From Blautia sp. (lineage in GTDB: Bacteria > Bacillota > Clostridia > Lachnospirales > Lachnospiraceae): a stretch of 43,310 nt of DNA. Positions 31,136-39,400 of the stretch are shown here, one piece after another (the first letter of the stretch is position 1; each line of letters opens with the position of its first letter). Below the pieces are notes generated by a model. The model had not been told where the DNA came from, ran no database searches, and worked only from the letters and a program-made list of their open reading frames with translations. The DNA is taken from NCBI GenBank assembly GCA_017459635.1, contig JAFUCO010000078.1, positions 1-43,310 of the forward strand. The letters are read 5' to 3'. Position numbers and translations under genes: made by a program.

Positions 31136-31783
31136 TTATTTTCGGTAGTTTATTCTTCTTATTACCGCCCCAAACAGAAATACTATCAGGCAGATCACTG
31201 CGAAGATCAGAATCCCCACAGGAAATCCCCAGGTCACGAAGCCGTAGAAATCATTCCAGCCCGAGGCATTGTCCCCTCTTCCATTGACCACTATGTTAAT
31301 GAGATAAGCCGTGCCATATATCAGAACCGGTATGATTGTGTATACATTCTCTTTAAGGGAGAAATCCTCCCTGACCAAAAAGAACATTTCGGCTATCGCT
31401 GCAAGCGGGACGACAAGATGCAGCCAGAAATTCGCTCCTATAAACATTGATACATAACCGAACATCGGCCCAAGAAATACCATAACTGTGATAAATGTCA
31501 GGAAAACACAGGCGCAGGCTATATACTTAAGAACCTCTGCAATATGCGATGCTTCCACTCCGGAAGATTCTTTTTTTAAGATGGATGCCAGGGCACTGCC
31601 TGTCCATATTGCCGAAACAATCCCTTCAAACAGGTTTGAAAGCACCGTAAAATACTTAAGACTCGACCATCCCCGTGAGGAAAGAACCCCAGAGACCCCG
31701 CCAAACATCCCAAGCCAGGCCCAGAAAGGCATGACGAACAGCAAAATGTTCAATATTATGCGTATAAATGCTTTTTGCTTCAT
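31136..31783 (-). CDS. Six-helix membrane protein, Pr6Pr (FAR-17a/AIG1)-like
   Basis: 215 residues with about six transmembrane segments (near 8-30, 45-65, 85-105, 117-137, 148-168, 183-207). YFTVLSNLF, HLVVPLAAIAEM, PVLIYGTAYLINIVVNG and WNDFYGF match the pattern of Pr6Pr/FAR-17a/AIG1-like proteins; some eukaryotic relatives hydrolyse fatty-acid esters, while bacterial ones are uncharacterised. The start is ATG 31783 with AGAGG 12 nt upstream. It has its own promoter (31836-31864) and no operon partner. The function is unknown. Confidence 0.68.
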   Translation of the reverse strand: MKQKAFIRIILNILLFVMPFWAWLGMFGGVSGVLSSRGWSSLKYFTVLSNLFEGIVSAIWTGSALASILKKESSGVEASHIAEVLKYIACACVFLTFITVMVFLGPMFGYVSMFIGANFWLHLVVPLAAIAEMFFLVREDFSLKENVYTIIPVLIYGTAYLINIVVNGRGDNASGWNDFYGFVTWGFPVGILIFAVICLIVFLFGAVIRRINYRK

Positions 31784-31835
31784 GACTTAATACAACCTCT
31801 TCATAGAAAACACATCATTTTTTCTGCCGTAAATA

Positions 31836-31864
31836 AGTATAACAGGCAGTGAATAACGATTCAA
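31836..31864 (-). promoter_or_regulatory. Promoter of the Pr6Pr-like gene
   Basis: On the minus strand TTGAAT (31859-31864), a 17-bp spacer and TATACT (31836-31841), about 53 nt before the ATG. The rest of 31865-32010 shows no gene; it contains a TTCTTATAAGAA palindrome. Confidence 0.7.
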
Positions 31865-32012
31865 TGCCATATTAACCGGACCGGTCATTGACGCTCAGAT
31901 TTATTCTATGGCTCTAAACGCTGATCAATATGTTTTCTTATAAGAAATAAGCTATTGTTACTTTTCACGATGGTAAGTGCTGTTGAAGAAACAATGATGT
32001 GAGTTACGACAG

Positions 32013-32041
32013 TTGTAATAAATTGCGGAATTTGTTATAAT
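32013..32041 (+). promoter_or_regulatory. Promoter of the acidic secreted protein gene
   Basis: TTGTAA (32013-32018), a 17-bp spacer and TATAAT (32036-32041), about 68 nt before ATG 32109. Confidence 0.7.
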
Positions 32042-32108
32042 AATCAGTAAGTTAAGAATAAAAGGAGCAATTACGAAGATAGTTATTTATGAAAGGAACG
32101 GTTAAATA

Positions 32109-32921
32109 ATGGAACGCAGAAAAATGATTATTGCAGGATTATGTCTGGCTATGATGGCTTCTGGCGCAGCTGCAGCTGAAGAAGGTGCGGAAGCGCAGGC
32201 GGTGGAAACTGCAGCGCAGAAATTGATCGGAAAACCGGAAGAAGGCGCTTTTGAAGTCACCCTTAAGAATATGACTGGTAATGATATTACCTCCGTAAAG
32301 ATAAAAGGTGCCGATGAGACAGAGTATACACAGGAGCTGCTTGAAGCAGGAGATATCTTTGCAAAAGATGAGGTGAGGACGCTGTACTTTAAGCCGTCAG
32401 CTTCAGAAGAGGCAGCAGGTGACACAACTGAAGACGGGACCTCGGCTGAGGATGGAGCCGCAGCTGAGACCGAAACTGCAGCGGGAGAGGGCGGATCTGC
32501 CGGTAAGGAATATGATATCCGCCTTGTCATGACAGATGGCTCGGGAGCTGAAGTTACCAAAGAGCTTCACGCATTTCCGTTTACAGATGCAAAGGAAGCA
32601 GAAATAGCATTGGAGGACACCGCTGCATTCTTAAAATATACAAGTCTACTGACAGGCAGTGAAGTATCTACAAAAGAACAGGAAGCAGGCAGGGCGGCAG
32701 AAGGAGAAAAACCGAAGAAGCGTGACTGGGGTGACGCTGCCATTGTTGAAGTTGTGCCGCAGACAGAAACAACTTCTTCCGGTTCTTCATATGACAGCGG
32801 AAGTTATGATGACTACTCTTATGATGATTATTCATATGATGACTATTCATACACAGACCCCGCTCAGTACTCCGGCGGCGGAGACGACGACAACTGCGTG
32901 ACTGACGGACTGTTCTACTGA
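32109..32921 (+). CDS. Secreted low-complexity protein with SYDDY tail repeats
   Basis: 270 residues, not recognised. The N-terminus MERRKMIIAGLCLAMMASGAAAAEE is a signal peptide. Residues ~35-90 contain a strand-rich stretch (GAFEVTLKNMTGNDITSVKI), then an acidic Ala/Glu/Thr linker, then a second strand-rich stretch (EYDIRLVMTDGSGAEVTKELHAFPF). Together they look like one beta-sandwich domain split by the linker. The C-terminal ~50 residues contain YDDYSYDD repeats and end GGGDDDNCVTDGLFY. AAAGGA lies 11 nt before the ATG. It stands alone between a promoter and a palindromic element. A role in the cell envelope is likely from the signal peptide only. Confidence 0.8.
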   Translation: MERRKMIIAGLCLAMMASGAAAAEEGAEAQAVETAAQKLIGKPEEGAFEVTLKNMTGNDITSVKIKGADETEYTQELLEAGDIFAKDEVRTLYFKPSASEEAAGDTTEDGTSAEDGAAAETETAAGEGGSAGKEYDIRLVMTDGSGAEVTKELHAFPFTDAKEAEIALEDTAAFLKYTSLLTGSEVSTKEQEAGRAAEGEKPKKRDWGDAAIVEVVPQTETTSSGSSYDSGSYDDYSYDDYSYDDYSYTDPAQYSGGGDDDNCVTDGLFY

Positions 32922-32950
32922 TAACAGACACTTAGGAACTGTCACGAAAT

Positions 32951-33113
32951 AATGATTCCAGTGCTAAAAACATCATTCCGCTGAACGGTCTTTTTGCCCC
33001 ATATCACACCACAACATTTGGTTACAATGCACCACATTGCGCCCAAATGTTGTGGTGCAATCTGGAACAAAAATCCTCGTTCATCGAAATGCGCTTTTTG
33101 CACTGGAATCATT
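32951..33113. repeat. 163-bp hairpin element (MITE-like)
   Basis: The outer arms AATGATTCCAGTGC (32951-32964) and GCACTGGAATCATT (33100-33113) are perfectly complementary. The inner arms CACCACAACATTTGG (33007-33021) and CCAAATGTTGTGGTG (33043-33057) are also perfect, with a further CAATG/CATTG stem inside. Intervening bases pair imperfectly, giving one long hairpin. It has no coding capacity. Confidence 0.85.
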
Positions 33114-33277
33114 AATTGCATATCTTGCTTGTCTTTCCTTCCGAGACTGCTGCCCGAAAAACACTTACATAGATAGAATAAGACAAGGGACGGTTCTCTG
33201 TCTTGGTGACATAAGGGGCGGTTCTCAGTGCTGATTTTCAGCACCGGGAACCGTCCCCTGTCTTATTAATTGCATAT
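33111..33277 (+). repeat. 13-bp direct repeats ATTAATTGCATAT around a repeat cluster
   Basis: ATTAATTGCATAT occurs at 33111-33123 and again at 33265-33277. The 141 bp between them hold two GGGACGGTTC-family repeats. The right copy contains the -35 box of the LRR-gene promoter. This may be a target-site duplication or the trace of a recombination event. Confidence 0.6.
33179..33266. repeat. Two adjacent GGGACGGTTC-family repeats
   Basis: The first unit is 33179-33204 (TAAGACAAGGGACGG then TTCTCTGTCTT). The second is an inverted pair at 33213-33260: GGGGCGGTTCTCAGTGCTGA against TCAGCACCGGGAACCGTCCC with a short T-rich loop, ending in CTGTCTTA. Confidence 0.85.
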
Positions 33278-33298
33278 AAGTTTATATAGTGATACAAT
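33270..33298 (+). promoter_or_regulatory. Promoter of the LRR/SLH surface protein
   Basis: TTGCAT (33270-33275), a 17-bp spacer and TACAAT (33293-33298). The predicted leader is about 140 nt and can form a long-range AAGGTGAT/ATCACCTT pairing (33318-33325 with 33396-33403). I recognise no riboswitch class in it. Confidence 0.65.
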
Positions 33299-33444
33299 TA
33301 CTCATAATTGCAGGTTGAAGGTGATAATTTAAGTGGGATGCCTGATCTGACATATAAAAGTAAACACACCAGCCTTGTCTGCATCGACTATTTGCATCAC
33401 CTTGGACCTAAGTGGTATAAGTGACGGGAATGAAAGGAGTGACT

Positions 33445-36400
33445 ATGAGATCTTTAAGTTCTGGCGAAAAAGAAGCGGGAAAACATACACATTTTGCAAA
33501 GCCGTTATATAAAAGAATACTGGCCTTTGCTCTGACCGGCAGTATGATCATACAGAATGCCGGTTTGTCTCAGGCCGAGATTATCGCTGATACCGGCGGC
33601 GTTTACTATGAAGAGCCAGCTGGGCTTCTGTCAGAGGATGAGACTTCCGGCGCAGGCACACTTGATATGCCTGAAAGCGGATACAGCGCTGATGGAGACG
33701 ATGTGTTCGGAGATCCATCACAGGCTGTAACGTCTGAAAATACAGAGGACGGGGAAATACTGTGCACCTCTGATGAACTCCTGGAAGATGATCTGTCAGA
33801 TGACTACGTGGCAGGAGATTTCCTGCCTGAGAATATCACATCAGAGGATTTTTTGTCAGATGATACAGCTTCAGAAGACCTTCTGGCAGAGGGCACAAAT
33901 TCCGAAGATCTTATTTCAGAAGATCTCACTTCGGAAGATTTTATTTCCGAAGATTTTATTGAGGCCGGAAATGAGACGGGTAATGGGAATGCTGTAACTG
34001 AAGAAGCCGCGTCCGATATGGAGAATATCCTGGATGAGCAGGAAGACGATGCATCAGGCGTTCAGGCGGCTGAAGTATCCGCGGACAATTCACAGCTGTT
34101 TTCATATGCTGAGCTTAACGGTTCATATATAAAGATCACCGGTTATACCGGCGAAGAGAAGACAGTTAATGTCCCGGAAAAAATCGGGAGCTTTATTGTC
34201 CAGGAGATTGGAAGCAGCGCTTTTGCGGGGAAAGGCATTGAAGAGATAAGCATCCCTGCAACGGTTGAAAGGATTGGATCAGATGCCTTTTCAAAATGTG
34301 CTTCTCTTAGCAAGGTAAACTTAAGCGACAGCATTATTTCAATAGGAAATGCCGCATTTATGGGCTGTACTTCACTGAAGGATATCGACCTCCCTGACAG
34401 CCTTGAAACCATAGGTGAGAGAGCATTCATGGACTGTACCGGCCTTAAACAGATCGAATATCCGGATTCGGTTAAGTACATAGGCTGGAGAGCTTTCCGC
34501 AACTGTACGAGTCTTGAAAAAGCAAATTATCCTCTTTCCCTTGAGAGCACCGGCGGCAATGTATATGAATATGATGAGAAGCTCACCAGTATCACGGTGC
34601 CGGAAGGCGTGACAGAGCTTGCCTCGAGCGCCTTTGCATCAATGAGCCAGCTGACGGAAGTAAAGCTTCCCTCCACTCTGGCAATTATCAAAGAGGCTGC
34701 ATTCCTCAACTGTACATCACTGCCGGGAATAGAACTTCCTGAGAACCTTCTGGAGATCAGGGAAAGAGCATTCATGGGATGCACCGGCTTTACCTCGGTA
34801 CATATTCCGGACAAGGTTATGAGCATAGGCTGGAGAGCCTTCCGCGACTGCCCCTCCCTCTCGGATATTAATTATCCGAAGAGCCTTGTAAGCGCCGGAG
34901 GCAGCCTCTATGAGAATGATAAAAGCCTCACAAAGATCACTGTACCGGACGGAGTGAAAGATATCCCCGGCAGCGCATTTTCATCATGCAATTACCTTGA
35001 AGAAGTGATCCTGCCATCCACTCTGAAAACGATAGGAAACAGTGCATTTCAGAGCTGTCCATCGCTTCTAAGGATCGACCTCCCTGAAGGACTGAACAGC
35101 ATAGGTGAAAATTCCTTCAGCTCATGTACATCACTGAAAACTGTAAAGCTTCCCGACAGCGTGACCGAGATAGGCTGGAGAGCTTTCAGGGACTGTACTG
35201 CCATAAATTCTGTCCAGATGCCCAAAGGCTTCAGCAGATCCGGAGGAAGCATTTTCGAAAACTGCAGCGAACTGAGAAGCATCACCATTCCTGAAGGAAT
35301 AGAGATACTTCCGGACAGCGCGCTAAGCAGCGGCAACTGCCTTGAAAAAATAACCCTTCCGGAGAGCCTGAAGGTAATCGGAAATTCAGCTTTTGCATAT
35401 ATGAGCAAAGCTGAACGCCTGATCCTTCCAGAAAATGTGACAACCATCAATTACCGTGCTTTTGAGTCATGCACAAAGCTTAAACAGATTTGGATAGGGC
35501 CGTCAGTAGTTTCTATCCATAACGAGGCATTCCGGAACTGCAGCAGTGAGCTTGAGATACACGGTGAAGAAGGAAGCTATGCTCAGAGCTTCGCTGAAAG
35601 TAAAGGCATAACATTCGTCGCGTCACCGGTAGGCGCAGAGGATGCTTCGCTTGCGGGAAGACTGGTAGACGAAAGCGGAAGCGGTATCCCGGGTGCCGGA
35701 ATCTCAATATATTATGTAGATAAAAAAGAGTACCGTACAGAAGAGACCGACGAGAACGGAAACTGGGCTCATGAAGAGATGGAGAAAGGGCTGGTATGCA
35801 GGATCCGCTATACACATCCTGACTACAGCTTTGAAGATAATGACCAGACCGTGACAGTGACAGGGGATGTCAGGCTTCCGGACGTAGTCGGTAAAAGGGT
35901 ATTCGATGCCATGGAAGCATCACCCGTCTCTGATTTTGCCTATGAAAAACTGACGGGCGGGAAAATCCGTATCACGAAGTATAACGGCAGCAGCAAAACC
36001 GTGGTGATCCCGGATCAGATAGAAGACCTTCCGGTAAGCGAGATAGGCGGCAGCGCTTTTGCGGGCAACAGTACTCTGGAAGCAGTAAAACTTCCAAAAG
36101 ACCTGAAAACAGTGGGAAGCCAGGCGTTTTCAGGATGTACATCCCTTAGCACTGTAAGGTTTAATGCGAAAACCGTCGTGATCGGAGACGCAGCGTTTTT
36201 GAAATGCTCATCGATAGAAAAAATAGAGCTCCCGGGCACACTGGAAACAATCAGTGAAAGGGCATTTATGGAATGCTCAGGCCTTAAGGAGATCATGTAT
36301 CCGGCATCAGTCAAGTACATAGGCTGGAGAGCCTTCCGAAGCTGTTCGAATCTTGAAAAAGCAAACTATCCTGTTTCCCTTGAAAGCACCGGTGGAAATG

Positions 36401-39400
36401 TATATGAATATGATGAGAAGCTGACCAGCATCACAGTGCCGGAAGGCGTGACAGAGCTTGCCGCAAGCGCCTTTGCATCAATGAGCCAGCTTAAGGAAGT
36501 AAAGCTCCCATCTACTCTGACTGTTATCAAAGATGCTGCATTCCTGAACTGTACGTCTCTTCCGGGAATAGAACTGCCCGAGAGCCTTCAGGAGATCAGG
36601 GAAAGAGCATTTATGGGCTGCAGCAGCTTCACATCGCTGCACATTCCTGACGGAGTAAGAAGCATAGGCTGGAGAGCCTTCCGTGACTGCCCGTCCCTCT
36701 CGGATATAAACTATCCGAAGAGCCTTGAGAGTACCGGTGGCAGCCTTTATGAGAATGATAAAAGCCTCACAAAGATCACAGTACCGGACGGAGTGAAAAA
36801 TATCCCCGGCAGCGCATTCTCCGCATGCAATTATCTTGAAGAAGTGATCCTGCCATCCACGCTGGAGACGATAGGGAACAGTGCATTCCAGAGCTGCCCG
36901 TCGCTTAAAAGGATAGACCTCCCTGAGGGATTAAACAAAATAGGCGAGAATTCCTTCAGCTCGTGTACATCACTTAAAACTGTAAAGATCCCCGACAGCG
37001 TGACCGAGATAGGCTGGAGGGCTTTCAGGGGCTGCACTGCTTTAAATTCTGTTCAGATGTCCAAAGGCTTCAGCAGATCCGGAGGAAGCATTTTCGAAAA
37101 CTGCAATGAGCTAAAGAGCATCACCATTCCCGAAGGTATCGAGACACTTCCGGACAGCGCACTCAGCAGCGGCAATTGCCTTGAAAGAATAACCCTGCCT
37201 ATGAGCCTTAAGGTTATCGGGAACTCTTCATTCGCCAATGTCAGTAAAGCAGAACGCCTGATCCTCCCGGAAAATGTTACTACTATTAATTACCGTGCAT
37301 TCGAGTCGTGCACAAAGCTTAAACAGATATGGATAGGGCCGTCAGTTACATCTATCCATAACGAAGCATTCCGGAACTGCAGCAGCGAGCTTGAGATACA
37401 TGGTGAAGAAGGAAGCTATGCGCAGAGTTTTGCCGAAAGCAAGGGCATAACATTCATCGCTTCACCGGTAGGCACAGAGGACGCTTCACTTGCGGGAAGA
37501 CTCGTAGACGAAAGCGGCAGCGGTATCCCGGGTGCGGGAATCTCGGTATATTACGTTGACAAAAAAGAGTACCGTACTGAAGAGACCGATGAAAATGGAA
37601 ACTGGACACATGATGAGGTAGAAGACGGAACCGTATGCGAAATACACTATACGCATCCCGACTACAGCTTTGAGGACAACGATAAGACAGTGACGGCAAC
37701 AGGCGAGGTAAGGATCCCTGATGTTGTCGGAAAAAAGGTCTTTGATGCGATGGAGGCCGCGCCTGCCACGGATTTCGCCTATGAAAAGCTGACGGGCGGA
37801 AAAGTCCGCATCACGAAGTATAAAGGCAGCAGCAAAACCGTTGTGATTCCGGACCAGATAGAAGACCTTCCGGTAACAGAGATAGGCAGCAGCGCTTTTG
37901 CAGACAACAGGACTCTGGAAGCGGTAAAACTTCCTAAGGAACTGACAACAGTTGGAAATCAGGCATTTTCAGGCTGCACAGTCCTGAGTACTGTAAGGTT
38001 CAATGCGAAAACCGTCGTGATCGGAGACGCTGCGTTTTTGAAGTGCTCATCGATAAAGGAGATAGAACTCCCGGGTACACTGGAGACGATCTCCGAAAGG
38101 GCATTTATGGAATGCTCAGGCCTTAAGGAGATCATGTATCCGGCTTCGGTTAAGTACATAGGCTGGAGAGCCTTCCGCAGCTGTCCGAATCTTGAAAAAG
38201 CAAATTATCCTCTTTCCCTTGAAAGCACTGGCGGCAACGTATATGAATATGATGAGAAGCTGACCAGCATCACGGTGCCGGAAGGCGTGACAGAGCTTGC
38301 CGCGAGCGCATTTGCATCGATGAGTCAGCTGAAGGAAGTAAAGCTCCCCTCTACTCTGACTGTTATCAAAGATGCTGCATTCCTGAACTGCACATCACTG
38401 CCGGGAATAGAGCTGCCCGAAAGCCTTGTTGAGATCAGGGAAAGAGCATTCATGGGCTGCAGCAGCTTTACATCGGTGCATATTCCTGACAGTGTAAGAA
38501 GCATAGGATGGCGGGCCTTCCGTGACTGCCCAGGTCTTGCGGAAGTGAATTATCCGAAGAGCCTGGAATATTCCGGCGGCAGTATTTTTGAGAATGATAA
38601 AAGCCTTACCTTTATAAGGGTACCCGATGGAGTGAAAAAAATCCCGGCCAGCGCATTTTCAAACAGCACTTATCTTGAGGAGATTGCTCTGCCGTCCGGC
38701 CTTGAGATGATAGACAACAATGCCTTCCAGGGCTGTCAGTCACTTGTGAAGGCAGAGCTTCCCGAAGGGCTCAGAGCAATCGGAGAGAATTCCTTTAACT
38801 CATGCATCTCGCTAAAAGAGATTCGGATACCGGACAGTGTCACAGATATAGGCTGGAGAGCCTTCAGAGGCTGCCGTCTTCTGAGCAATGTGAATTATCC
38901 TCTGGGACTTGTAAATGCCGGAACAGGTATTGTTGAGAATTGTGAAAGCCTGCGCACCATAACTATCCCGGAAAACATCACATATATACCCAGGAACGTC
39001 TTTTCAAGCGCAAATTATCTGAGATATGTTTATCTGCCTTCCTCAGTAAAACGCATTGAGGAAAATGCATTTTCCTACTGTGACGGCCTGCCGGCGATAG
39101 CGCTGAATGATGGTCTTGAAGTAATAGAAACAAGGGCATTCAGGGACTGCGACGGTCTGATATCAGTCATTATTCCTGACACTGTTACCTCACTCAAGGC
39201 ATCTTCATTTGCGAACTGCAGGAACCTTGAACAGATGGTGATCCCTGACAGTGTTACCGCCATCGATGGAAATGCTTTTGAAAGCTGTCCCAAAATAGTG
39301 ATATACTGCCATGAATCTTCTTATGCTGCAATATATGCTGTCCAGCACGGGATACCGTTTGTATTCATTGATGAGGGGAAAGAAAGAGACGGGATCCTGG

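Noticed and set aside
32942-33244. 100-codon minus-strand ORF and two short plus-strand ORFs over the hairpin element
   Set aside because: They are made almost entirely of palindromic and repeat sequence, without ribosome sites.
33299-33444. Possible riboswitch in the LRR gene leader
   Set aside because: Only one long-range 8-bp pairing is visible and no known aptamer core is recognised.
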